NCBI RefSeq assembly: GCF_000250875.1
Contig: NZ_JH604964.1
Location: 15,946 to 36,893 of the forward strand
Length of the DNA: 20,948 nucleotides
Reading direction: 5' to 3'
DNA from: Sutterella parvirubra YIT 11816
Lineage (GTDB): Bacteria; Pseudomonadota; Gammaproteobacteria; Burkholderiales; Burkholderiaceae_F
Shown here one piece after another: positions 7,010 through 14,300 of this stretch. A program made the position numbers and the translations under genes. Every line of letters starts with the position of its first letter. Position 1 is the first letter of the stretch. A model generated the notes under the pieces. It saw only the letters and a program-made list of their open reading frames with translations, ran no database searches and had not been told where the DNA came from.

Positions 7010-8431
7010 TCAGAAGCGGAAGTCGCGCTCGCCCGCCTCGATGCGCTCCAAGCGCTTGACGCTCGCGGTGCGGAACTTCTCGATCTTGATCTTCGGGAGT
7101 TCGCGCTCGATCACCTTCTCGCCCGCTTCGCGGGTCTTCGGAGTCGCGTAGTCGCAGAGGTACTCCTTGATCGTGAGGACCGCGTTCGCCTGGCAGTAGT
7201 CGGCGATGGCGCCGTTCTTCGCGAACTCCATGAAGCGGTCGCCCGTGCGGCCGGCGCGGTAGCAGGCCGTGCAGAAGCTGGGCAGGTAGTTGTTCTCAAG
7301 GAGCCAGCGGAGCACTTCGTCCAACGTGCGGCGGTCGCTCGTCTCGAACTGCGCGGTGTTCTCGACCTCGCGGATGTCCTTGATGGTGTAGCCGCCGACG
7401 GTGGTTTTGGACCCCCCGGAGATCTGCGAGATGCCGAGTTTGAGCGCTTCCGTGCGGATGCGCTCGGATTCGCGGGTCGACATGATCATCCCGGTGTAGG
7501 GGACGGCGAGGCGGATCAACGCCACGACCTTGAGGAAGATGTCGTCCGGCACGGCGTTCGAGAAGGTCGTCGGATCGATGTCGTCCGCCGGGCAGATGCG
7601 GGGAACGGAAATCGTGTGGGGGCCGCAGCCGAAGACCGCTTCCAAGTGTTCGGCGTGCATGAGAAGGCCCACGAAGTCGTAGCGGTAGAGGTTGAGCCCG
7701 AAAAGGACCCCCAGACCCACGTCGTCGATTCCGGCTTCCATCGCGCGGTCGTGCGCTTCGGTGTGGTAGGCGTAGTCCGCCTTCGGGCCCTTCGGGTGGA
7801 GTTCCGTGTACGCGGCCTTGTTGTAGGTCTCCTGGAAGAGCTGGTACGTGCCGATCTTCGCGTCGTGGAGCTTCTTGTAGTTTTCGACCGTCGTCGCCGC
7901 GATGTTGACGTTGACGCGGCGGATCTCCCCGTTCTTGTGCTTGATCGAGTAGATGGTTTTGATCGATTCGAGGATGTACTCGATGGGGTTCAACTTCGGG
8001 TGTTCGCCCGCTTCGAGAAGCAGGCGCTTGTGGCCCATGTCCTGGAGCGCGATCACCTCGCGGCGGATTTCGTCCTGGGTCAGCTTCTTGCGGACGATCG
8101 ACTTGTTCTTCGCGTGGTAGGGGCAGTACGTGCAGGTGTTGATGCAGTGGTTCGACAAGTAAAGCGGCGCGAAGAGCACGACGCGCGAGCCGTAGATGTG
8201 CTCCTTCACCTTCTTGGCGACCTCGAAGATTCTCTCGTTGCAGTCCGGAAGGTCGCACGCCAGAAGGACGGCCGCTTCGCGGTGGGTGAGGCCCTTCGAC
8301 TGCGCGGCCTTCTCCAGAAGACTTTCGATCAGGGGGCGGTCCGACTTGTGTTCCTCGGCCCATTCGAGGGTGGCCCTGATCTCGTCGTCGTTGATGAAGT
8401 CCTCAGCCTTGCGGGACTTGGGATCGTACAT
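7010..8431 (-). CDS. hydG: [FeFe]-hydrogenase H-cluster maturase HydG (radical SAM tyrosine lyase)
   Basis: HydG cleaves tyrosine with a radical-SAM cluster and builds the Fe-CO-CN synthon of the [FeFe]-hydrogenase active site. The 473 residues have the radical-SAM motif CINTCTYC (Cys96, Cys100, Cys103, CX3CX2C). The C-terminus has the auxiliary-cluster motif CX2CX22C (Cys387, Cys390, Cys413). That second motif distinguishes HydG from ThiH, its closest relative, which also makes dehydroglycine from tyrosine. The length is normal for HydG, and NVNIAATTVENYKKLHDA fits the TIM-barrel. The ATG at 8431 has GGAGG six nt upstream. A weak -10-like TAGGAT (8588-8583) is the only promoter hint. No hydE, hydF or hydrogenase gene flanks it, so its partners must be elsewhere in the genome or absent. 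The gene is intact and its codon use resembles its neighbours. Confidence 0.95.
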   Translation of the reverse strand: MYDPKSRKAEDFINDDEIRATLEWAEEHKSDRPLIESLLEKAAQSKGLTHREAAVLLACDLPDCNERIFEVAKKVKEHIYGSRVVLFAPLYLSNHCINTCTYCPYHAKNKSIVRKKLTQDEIRREVIALQDMGHKRLLLEAGEHPKLNPIEYILESIKTIYSIKHKNGEIRRVNVNIAATTVENYKKLHDAKIGTYQLFQETYNKAAYTELHPKGPKADYAYHTEAHDRAMEAGIDDVGLGVLFGLNLYRYDFVGLLMHAEHLEAVFGCGPHTISVPRICPADDIDPTTFSNAVPDDIFLKVVALIRLAVPYTGMIMSTRESERIRTEALKLGISQISGGSKTTVGGYTIKDIREVENTAQFETSDRRTLDEVLRWLLENNYLPSFCTACYRAGRTGDRFMEFAKNGAIADYCQANAVLTIKEYLCDYATPKTREAGEKVIERELPKIKIEKFRTASVKRLERIEAGERDFRF

Positions 8432-8633
8432 GGATGTCCTCCGTACGGGGGAAAGGGTTGGATGGCGGGCCAGGCGCGTACGGAAGGCGAGTGATCGGCA
8501 GCTCGGGTCGGGCCGATCCGTCCGATGTGGAGGGTCTCCGGAAGGGTGGGTTCCGGGACCGGGACGCGCCGGGCGTTCGACAATCCTACCGACTGTCGCT
8601 CTCCTCCGAAAGGCTTCCGTCGAGGTACTACTT

Positions 8634-8672
8634 AAGGAGGATGCCGTGTCTTTCGGGTGACGTTTTCACCCG
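8634..8672 (+). other. Perfect Shine-Dalgarno with a 4-codon ORF running into a hairpin
   Basis: TTAAGGAGG (8632-8640) is a full match to the 16S anti-Shine-Dalgarno. Five nt later GTG TCT TTC GGG TGA (8646-8660) forms a tiny reading frame. Its last codons lie inside the hairpin CGGGTGA-CGTTT-TCACCCG (8654-8672). No larger credible gene uses the site; the ATG frame at 8641 is Arg-rich and runs antisense-like into the next gene. It could be a leader peptide, a decayed gene start, or chance. Confidence 0.3.
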
Positions 8673-8876
8673 ACCGCGGCCACCATCCGGGCGTTTTCGG
8701 CGTCTGAACGCCTGTGCGGGGAATCTTAACTGTGGGGTGTGGAGACTCGGATTTTTAGGGTTTGTACGGATAAACCGGGTGGCCGTTTCGGGACGGGGCG
8801 TCGGGCGGAGGGGATCGACGGGGCGGAGGATGACCGCTCTGCGCAGGAAACCGCAGGATTCGGAAGGTGCGGGCTT
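8673..8876. other. Non-coding stretch between hydG and the K/A/P/E-rich gene
   Basis: Apart from the elements listed around it, I see nothing definite in the 595-bp gap 8432-9026. A short AT-richer island around 8725-8780 (containing CGGATTTTTAGGG) could hold a promoter but has no convincing -35/-10 pair. No ORF with coding character is present. Confidence 0.4.
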
Positions 8877-8896
8877 TTTCGAGGCTGTTTCGAGGC
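8877..8896 (+). repeat. Direct repeat TTTCGAGGC, two copies one helical turn apart
   Basis: TTTCGAGGC occurs at 8877-8885 and again at 8888-8896, with starts 11 bp apart. It lies just upstream of the candidate promoter for the downstream gene. Same-face spacing next to a promoter resembles a dimeric activator or regulator site. Confidence 0.35.
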
Positions 8897-8905
8897 GTCG
8901 CTCAG

Positions 8906-8934
8906 CTGATTTCGGGGTTCTTCGGCCCTACAAT
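8906..8934 (+). promoter_or_regulatory. Candidate promoter for the K/A/P/E-rich protein
   Basis: CTGATT (8906-8911, three of six matches) is followed by 17 nt and TACAAT (8929-8934, five of six). The weak -35 and the adjacent direct repeat would suit an activator-dependent promoter. Transcription would begin near 8941, giving a leader of about 85 nt. Confidence 0.4.
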
Positions 8935-8961
8935 GGAAGAAGGAGGTGCGCACACGACCGA

Positions 8962-8982
8962 CGGCTCCGCCAGGCGGAGCCG
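8962..8982 (+). repeat. 10-bp perfect inverted repeat in the leader of the K/A/P/E-rich gene
   Basis: CGGCTCCGCC (8962-8971), one A, then GGCGGAGCCG (8973-8982) would form a very stable stem in the 5' untranslated RNA, 44 nt before the start codon. There is no T-run, so it is not a terminator. It may protect or regulate the mRNA, or be a DNA-binding palindrome. Confidence 0.5.
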
Positions 8983-9026
8983 ACCGCGCCCCGAAGTACT
9001 CACGCCGTCCGGACGAAGGAGGTCTC

Positions 9027-9602
9027 ATGGCACGCGTCAAGCTCAAATTCAAACTGGCGGGGAAGACCGCGCTCGAACTTCAGCACCTCCTTGAGGCCGG
9101 AGCGGACGAGCTGGCGCCGGCGCTGACCGAGGCGATCCTGGACGCGCTCGAAAAGGGCGAGCTCGACATCAGCATCAAGGCGAAGGCGCCGAAGAAGGCT
9201 GAGAAGGACGAGAAGGCCGGGAAGGCTGAAAAGCCGGCGAAGGCCGAAGCGTCTGAGAAGGCTCCGGCGCCCGAGAAGATGCCGGCGAAGAAGCCTGCGG
9301 CCCCGAAGGCGGCCGAACCGGCTGCTCAGGCCGAGCCCGCCGAAGCGCCCAAGGCACCGAAAGCGCCGAAAGCAGTGAAGGCTCCCAAAGCCGAGAAGGT
9401 CGAAAAGGCCGAAAAGCCCGTGAAGGCGAAGGCGCCTGCGAAGGCTCCGGCCGAGGCCGCCGCGGTGCCCAAGGCTCCCGCAGCGAAGCCGACGCCGAAG
9501 GCTGCCGCGAAGCCTGCGGCGAAGGTCGCCGCCGAAGCCAAGCCCAAGGCCGCCAAGGCGGTCGGTACCGCCAAGCGCGCGAAGCCCGTACCCAAGTCTT
9601 GA
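9027..9602 (+). CDS. Small protein with a Lys/Ala/Pro/Glu-rich low-complexity tail; function unknown
   Basis: The 191 residues split in two. Residues 1-52 (start MARVKLKFKLAGKTALELQH) look folded and include an amphipathic helical stretch around LTEAILDALEKGELDI. Residues 53-191 are almost entirely Lys, Ala, Pro and Glu, with repeated KAPKAPKA-, EKAEK- and PAAK-like units and a net positive charge rising towards the end. Such tails occur in histone-H1-like bacterial proteins (AlgP, HctB types) and in phasin-like PhaF. A nucleoid or polyanion-binding role is therefore possible but unproven. The head does not match a family I know. The start at 9027 is fixed by AAGGAGGT four nt upstream; an in-frame ATG at 8946 lacks one and would add a non-coding-looking leader. 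A strong terminator closes the gene, so it is monocistronic. There is no signal peptide, so it should be cytoplasmic. Confidence 0.85.
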   Translation: MARVKLKFKLAGKTALELQHLLEAGADELAPALTEAILDALEKGELDISIKAKAPKKAEKDEKAGKAEKPAKAEASEKAPAPEKMPAKKPAAPKAAEPAAQAEPAEAPKAPKAPKAVKAPKAEKVEKAEKPVKAKAPAKAPAEAAAVPKAPAAKPTPKAAAKPAAKVAAEAKPKAAKAVGTAKRAKPVPKS

Positions 9603-9656
9603 GAGACGTCTGAGGGGCGGCCGTAGACCGCCCGGCGCAGGCGTCGGAAACCATCC

Positions 9657-9696
9657 GGGGCGTCCGTCGAAAAGTGCCGACGGACGCCCCGTTTTT
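9657..9696 (+). terminator. Strong intrinsic terminator
   Basis: A 13-bp perfect stem, GGGGCGTCCGTCG (9657-9669) with CGACGGACGCCCC (9678-9690), encloses an AAAAGTGC loop and is followed by GTTTTT. It lies 55 nt past the stop of the K/A/P/E-rich gene and should isolate it from the autotransporter. Confidence 0.95.
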
Positions 9697-9774
9697 ACGG
9701 GGATCTCCAATTGCAAAGAGCGTTGAAAACGCGTGAAATATCGGGCTCTCTGTGTTAAAGTTTCGCGGATTATG

Positions 9775-9798
9775 ACGGCGCTTTTGGCGCCGTTTTCT
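9775..9798 (+). promoter_or_regulatory. Terminator-like hairpin in the autotransporter leader (possible attenuator)
   Basis: ACGGCGC (9775-9781) pairs with GCGCCGT (9787-9793) around TTTTG, followed by TTTTCT. It lies 67 nt before the autotransporter ATG and downstream of an AT-rich stretch (about 9710-9765; TTGCAA, TTGAAA, GTGTTAAAG) where the promoter most likely sits, though no -35/-10 pair is convincing. If transcription starts there, the hairpin would interrupt the leader. Otherwise it is a second terminator behind the upstream gene. Confidence 0.45.
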
Positions 9799-9864
9799 GG
9801 ACCACTTCGTGAGTGCGGCGTCCGCCAAACTGACCCGTGCTCAGAACCCCAACGAAACTAAGTG

Positions 9865-12800
9865 ATGACGAACGACATTTTCACGAAGAAGACGCCGCTG
9901 GTTCTCGCGGTCGGCGCTGCGCTCAGCCTGGGCGTGCAGACGGCTTGGGCCGAGGATGGCGAAGACACGCCGAAGGACCCGTACGAATTGACGATCGGCT
10001 CCGGCGAAGGCCAGCTCAAGTCTGAAATTTCGGAAGGCACCGTCACCATTCCTGGGGACTTCACGGGGAAATGGACTGCCGACGAAGAGCCCGGGGCCGT
10101 GGCTTGGGAAGACGGCGACGACATCAACATCAAGGCCGGTTCTGATGAAACCGATCCGAAGACGATCAAGATTTCGGGCGGCACGCTCAGCATCACCAAC
10201 GCCGCGGGCTCCGTTCAGTTCAATGAGGGCATCACCTCGATCGACATCACGTCCGGGGAATTCTCGAACGCTTCGGATCTCTATCTCGTCAGCGCCAACC
10301 TGAACGTTTCTGGCGGCTCGTTCTCCAACGCGCGCGGTGCGACCATCACCATCGGCCAAGACCGAGACGGCAAGGCTCCTCCCTCGATGGTGGATGATCA
10401 TGCGGTCACGGTCAGCGGCACCGCAGGTTTCGTGAACAACGGCAAGATCGTTCTCGCTGACGGCGTGGCCTTCAACGTTGAGTTCAAGAGCCCCACCTCG
10501 TCCCAAGTGGGTGACGGGGAGGATGTTGAGGCCTACACTCCGGGGTCCTTTAACAACAGCGGCGACTATGCGTCGATCACCGTCGGCACGGGTACGTTCA
10601 AGATCGCGTCGAGCGCGGTGATGGAAGGGGAGAAAGGCTCCCAGACGGAAGTCGTCTACGACGAGGCTCCGGATGACCTCCCTGTTTTGAAGATGGGCGA
10701 CATCATCGTCAACGGAGGTACGATCAAGAATGAAAACACCGGCTACCTCGTCAAGGGTGAGTCGGAGGATTCTGAAAGCGACTCTGAAACAGGCGATGGT
10801 GACGGCGATGGGGACTCGGGAGCGACTCAGGAACCGGAACCCGTCCGCCACACGCTCGTCGATTTCGATGACGTCACGCTCAACAACGGTACGTTCACCA
10901 GCGCTACGGGTGCCCGCGAAACCGGCGACAAGCTGACGCTTAACGGAACGGAAGCCTCCGCTTCCTTCGCGGGATACTCCGAGTGGGATTCGATCGTTCT
11001 CAATCTGGCGGCGCTCGAAGACGAAGAGACTGGTCAGGCGGAACCGTCTGAGGAGCAGGCGAAGAGCATTACCGTCGAAGCTGATGGGGTACTCAAGATC
11101 GGCACGATCTCGCTCAATAATCTTTCGAGCGGTTCCGACCTCCTCAGCCTTTCCAACTACGTTGAGGCGAAGTCTACCGGGAGTGATCCGGACATTAAGA
11201 CGGGTTCGGTTACTGTGACCGACAAGATCGCGGTTTCGGAACTTCGCGGCGACTCTGCCGGTACGTTCGAGGTCGACGCCGGTGCTCTGAAGACCGCCAA
11301 CATCGACGTCTCCGGTGCGGCGCTCTCGATCTCCAATTCGATCAACTACGCCACGGACAAACGTCAGCACTTTACTTGGGAAGAGCTCCAAAAGAACGAG
11401 ACGGAAGATAGTGGCAATGAAGGTGCAGCGGAAATGTCCGAAGCTCCTTCTGACACCAATCTCTTTGAAGCGGTCGAGGCTGGTGACGTCGCGACTCTCA
11501 AGGTGACTGGCTACAAGGCCACGTGGAAAGAGCCGGAGTCCAGTGAGTCGGATGGCGACTCTGGCGACGGCGATTCCGGCGACAGCAGCACGGCTACCGG
11601 GGCGTGGGAGACCGCGTCGATCGGTTCGATTTCCGTTGGCGGTACCTCTCAGTTGGAGATTACGGGACTTCGAACGGGGACGGACGCTGTGGATAGCAAC
11701 GCTACCGTCAAGCCGAAGGAAGACGCCGTCTACACGGCTTCCGTGAGCTCGATCAGTCTCTCTGAAAACTGGTACACGGCGACGGCCGAGGTGGACACCG
11801 ACTCGTTGAAGCCCGATGACGAGGACGACGAGGACGTGACCGACGACGGTTGGAAGACTTCTAAGTATGAAAGTGTCGTCAATGAGCTCAAGGGCTTCAT
11901 CGCTGCGAACGGGAAGGGTGAAAACAAGCTCACCAAGCTCGACAGCAAGATCACGGGTTCCGACCTCGATATCGACTCGCTCTCCATCGCCAAGACGGTG
12001 ACGGACATCGACCTCGACGACTACGAAGTTGTGGTTGAGGAGGGTGACAAGGAGAATGGCGATAAGTGGGAGATCAAGGACGGCGCGACCAAGACCTCGA
12101 TCACGACCGACGCCGTTCAGCACACGGCCGTGACGCTCGAGATCACGGACAGCCGTCTGCGCATCGGCAAGTTCACCCAGGAAACCGGTACGCTCACCAT
12201 CGGCGGTGAAACGACCTCGGGCCAAGTCAACGAAGTCGTCATCGACTCCGTGTCGAAGATGGACGGGGAGTTCACGTTCAACGGTGGCCTCCTTGCTCTC
12301 AACGCGAACTCGATCGACCGTGACGAACTGCTCGGCTTCTTCGGCAAGGAAGACGGCGGCGAAGGCGTTGCGGCCCTGACGAAGGACGACAAGCTCCTCT
12401 ACATCGGCAGCACGGTCACCTTCGGCGAGAACGCGCGTGTTGGCTTCGGGACCTCGGCCCCGACCGGCGAAACCTTGGCGGATGACGACGAGGCGGATGA
12501 TGCGGCGCAGACCGGTTCGAAGGTCGTCATCGACGCCGGCACGACGATCGCCTTCAACGCCCGCGTCTTCAATTCGAACGGTCTCCTTGCGGGTACCGGC
12601 GATGGTGCCACGTTGGTCTTCAATGTGGATCCGAATGCGGTCGACGGCAAGAAGATCAAGTTGGTCAGCGAAAACACCAGCGTGGGCGCCTTCAACCTCA
12701 CGCAGGGCTTCACGATTGTGGACAAGAACGGCAACGTCCTCGACGGCGATGAAGCCACGGGCGAAATCTTCGACGCGTCCGGCGTCTCGATCGATGCTGC

Positions 12801-14025
12801 CTGGGGGCTCACCGGTGACAACTTGGTCTACGTCAACGACAAGGGCCAGATCATCATCGGCGACACGAACGAGGACGGCAAGGTCACGACGGCCGACTTC
12901 TCGCTTCTCTCCGACGTCGCCGCGAAGGGCCTCGTCGACGACGTGCTCGCCGGCAACCGCACGAACGAGACCGCGGACCGCTACCTCATCAACCGTCTCC
13001 TGATGAACGTTCACCAGAAGAAGGACGACAGCGACACCATCGCCGACTACTCCGTTTCCGAGGCCGTCCGCGAAATCAACTCGATGACGCAGTTCGCCGC
13101 CGTCTCGGCCTTGAAGGCGATGACGGTCGACTTCTCGGGCTACGTCCAGGACCAGATCGAGCACCACGCCTACACCATCCCGCACGAAATGCGCGGCTGG
13201 TGGGTGCAGCCGATCGGCGCGCGCTTGAAGACCGACGATCTCCGCGCGGGCAACCTCACCACGGGCTACTCGCTCGACACGTACGGCATCATGGGCGGCT
13301 ACGACTGGACGGTCCCGAACGGCGACATCTGGGGTATCGCGGCCTCGTACCAGTCGGGCGACGCCGACGGCGAAGGGAACGCCCTTGCGATGACGAGCGA
13401 CGTCTCCGCGACGAGCTTCCACATCTGGGCGGCCCGCCACATCGGCGATCTGCGCGTGATGGGTGCGTTCACGTACATGAAGTCGGACGCCGACGCCACG
13501 ATGTCGACGTCGCTGGGTTCGCTCTCTTCGGATGAGCTCGCCGCGACGGCCGTCTCCTTCGGCATGCGCGCCGATCTCACGAAGACCTACGGGAACTTCA
13601 AGCTCGTGCCGCACGCCGGCGCCCGCGTCTCGATGGTCGACATGGACGACTTCACGGTCACGTACCAGAACACCTACGAAGCCTTCAAGTACAGCGAAGA
13701 CAAGGCCTGGATCTTTGAAGTGCCCGTGGGCGTCACCGCGGCGACGTCGTTCGAGTACCAGCGCTGGAACGTCCAGCCCTACGTCGACCTCACGGTGCGC
13801 GGCCGCTTCGGCGACACCGACGCCACCACGACGGTGACGGGCGTGGGTTCGGGCGTCTCCGACAAGGTGAAGTACGACGTCTCGGGCGACGTGATCGGCG
13901 ATCTGCGGGTCGGCTACATGTCCACATTCCAGAACCTCAACCTCGGCATGAGCTACGGGTTCTCGGCGGGCGACGCCGGCCGCCAGAACCACACGTTCGA
14001 GGCGACGCTGCGAATCGACCTCTGA
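9865..14025 (+). CDS. Large classical (type Va) autotransporter with an EF-hand loop before the barrel
   Basis: The product is 1386 residues: a Sec signal peptide, a secreted passenger, and a C-terminal barrel that anchors it in the outer membrane. Residues 1-29 form the signal peptide (KK, then LVLAVGAALSLGVQTAWA, likely cleaved before Glu30). The passenger (about 30-990) is rich in short beta-strand/turn units typical of a right-handed beta-helix, such as SVQFNEGITSIDITSGEFSN. Acidic inserts interrupt it at about 302-325, 560-575 and 651-665. At 999-1012, GDTNEDGKVTTADF is a canonical calcium EF-hand/dockerin-type loop. The beta-domain runs from about 1108 (MRGWWVQPIGARL) to the C-terminal ATLRIDL, which ends in Leu rather than the commoner Phe. 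Start: ATG at 9865, directly preceded by an alternative GTG at 9862; the Shine-Dalgarno is poor. Passenger function is unknown; adhesin is only a guess. The passenger-coding DNA looks less GC-biased than the barrel-coding DNA. Confidence 0.93.
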   Translation: MTNDIFTKKTPLVLAVGAALSLGVQTAWAEDGEDTPKDPYELTIGSGEGQLKSEISEGTVTIPGDFTGKWTADEEPGAVAWEDGDDINIKAGSDETDPKTIKISGGTLSITNAAGSVQFNEGITSIDITSGEFSNASDLYLVSANLNVSGGSFSNARGATITIGQDRDGKAPPSMVDDHAVTVSGTAGFVNNGKIVLADGVAFNVEFKSPTSSQVGDGEDVEAYTPGSFNNSGDYASITVGTGTFKIASSAVMEGEKGSQTEVVYDEAPDDLPVLKMGDIIVNGGTIKNENTGYLVKGESEDSESDSETGDGDGDGDSGATQEPEPVRHTLVDFDDVTLNNGTFTSATGARETGDKLTLNGTEASASFAGYSEWDSIVLNLAALEDEETGQAEPSEEQAKSITVEADGVLKIGTISLNNLSSGSDLLSLSNYVEAKSTGSDPDIKTGSVTVTDKIAVSELRGDSAGTFEVDAGALKTANIDVSGAALSISNSINYATDKRQHFTWEELQKNETEDSGNEGAAEMSEAPSDTNLFEAVEAGDVATLKVTGYKATWKEPESSESDGDSGDGDSGDSSTATGAWETASIGSISVGGTSQLEITGLRTGTDAVDSNATVKPKEDAVYTASVSSISLSENWYTATAEVDTDSLKPDDEDDEDVTDDGWKTSKYESVVNELKGFIAANGKGENKLTKLDSKITGSDLDIDSLSIAKTVTDIDLDDYEVVVEEGDKENGDKWEIKDGATKTSITTDAVQHTAVTLEITDSRLRIGKFTQETGTLTIGGETTSGQVNEVVIDSVSKMDGEFTFNGGLLALNANSIDRDELLGFFGKEDGGEGVAALTKDDKLLYIGSTVTFGENARVGFGTSAPTGETLADDDEADDAAQTGSKVVIDAGTTIAFNARVFNSNGLLAGTGDGATLVFNVDPNAVDGKKIKLVSENTSVGAFNLTQGFTIVDKNGNVLDGDEATGEIFDASGVSIDAAWGLTGDNLVYVNDKGQIIIGDTNEDGKVTTADFSLLSDVAAKGLVDDVLAGNRTNETADRYLINRLLMNVHQKKDDSDTIADYSVSEAVREINSMTQFAAVSALKAMTVDFSGYVQDQIEHHAYTIPHEMRGWWVQPIGARLKTDDLRAGNLTTGYSLDTYGIMGGYDWTVPNGDIWGIAASYQSGDADGEGNALAMTSDVSATSFHIWAARHIGDLRVMGAFTYMKSDADATMSTSLGSLSSDELAATAVSFGMRADLTKTYGNFKLVPHAGARVSMVDMDDFTVTYQNTYEAFKYSEDKAWIFEVPVGVTAATSFEYQRWNVQPYVDLTVRGRFGDTDATTTVTGVGSGVSDKVKYDVSGDVIGDLRVGYMSTFQNLNLGMSYGFSAGDAGRQNHTFEATLRIDL

Positions 14026-14037
14026 TGGGGTCTGAGG

Positions 14038-14114
14038 GCGGCGCTCTGAAAAGAAGCGCCGCAGCGTGAAAAGCCGAAGGCTCTCCCGGCAGCGGGCGGG
14101 CCTTCGGCGCGTTT
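14038..14114 (+). terminator. Tandem hairpins after the autotransporter; probable terminator region
   Basis: GCGGCGCT (14038-14045) pairs with AGCGCCGC (14055-14062). A second stem, GCCGAAGG (14073-14080) with CCTTCGGC (14101-14108), has an inner CCCG-GCAG-CGGG pairing and is followed by GCGTTTGG. The T-runs are weak, so termination may be partial. Some read-through from the autotransporter into tamA is possible. Confidence 0.5.
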
Positions 14115-14233
14115 GGGGGAGGACGTTTTGACTCTCCCGCCGGGTCAGCCCGGGGCCGCCGGAGATCCTTCAGCTCCGGTCACAAGTTCTTGACGCGGGC
14201 AACCTCCCGAAGCAGTCCGGAAACCGGCGTTTT

Positions 14234-14262
14234 CTGTGCTTCTCACGGTACTCCTCTACAAT
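14234..14262 (+). promoter_or_regulatory. Candidate promoter for tamAB
   Basis: TACAAT (14257-14262) matches the -10 consensus at five of six positions. The -35 at 17-nt spacing (CTGTGC, 14234-14239) is poor. The same CTACAATG core occurs before the K/A/P/E-rich gene at 8928-8935, which suggests a shared -10 preference. An inverted repeat, CCGGAG/CTCCGG (14159-14179), lies upstream. Confidence 0.35.
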
Positions 14263-14300
14263 GCAGGGGATTTCACAGATCCACCGTCCAACCGCCCGCC

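Noticed and set aside
7010..8431. Reading the radical-SAM gene as thiH
   Set aside because: The C-terminal CX2CX22C auxiliary-cluster motif is present and is characteristic of HydG rather than ThiH.
8434..9126. Plus-strand 230-codon frame between hydG and the K/A/P/E-rich gene
   Set aside because: It is Arg-rich without domain character and runs out of frame into the following gene, which has the better start and composition.
9841..13992. A 1383-codon open frame antisense to the autotransporter
   Set aside because: It mirrors the coding gene and has no signal, domain or plausible composition (Arg/Val/Asp-rich shadow). Similar antisense frames cover tamA, tamB, hydG and the synthetase, and all follow from GC-rich third codon positions.
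14190..14262. TTGACG (14190-14195) as the tamA -35 box
   Set aside because: It matches the consensus at five of six positions, but no -10 follows at 16-18 nt, and the TACAAT box is over 60 nt away.
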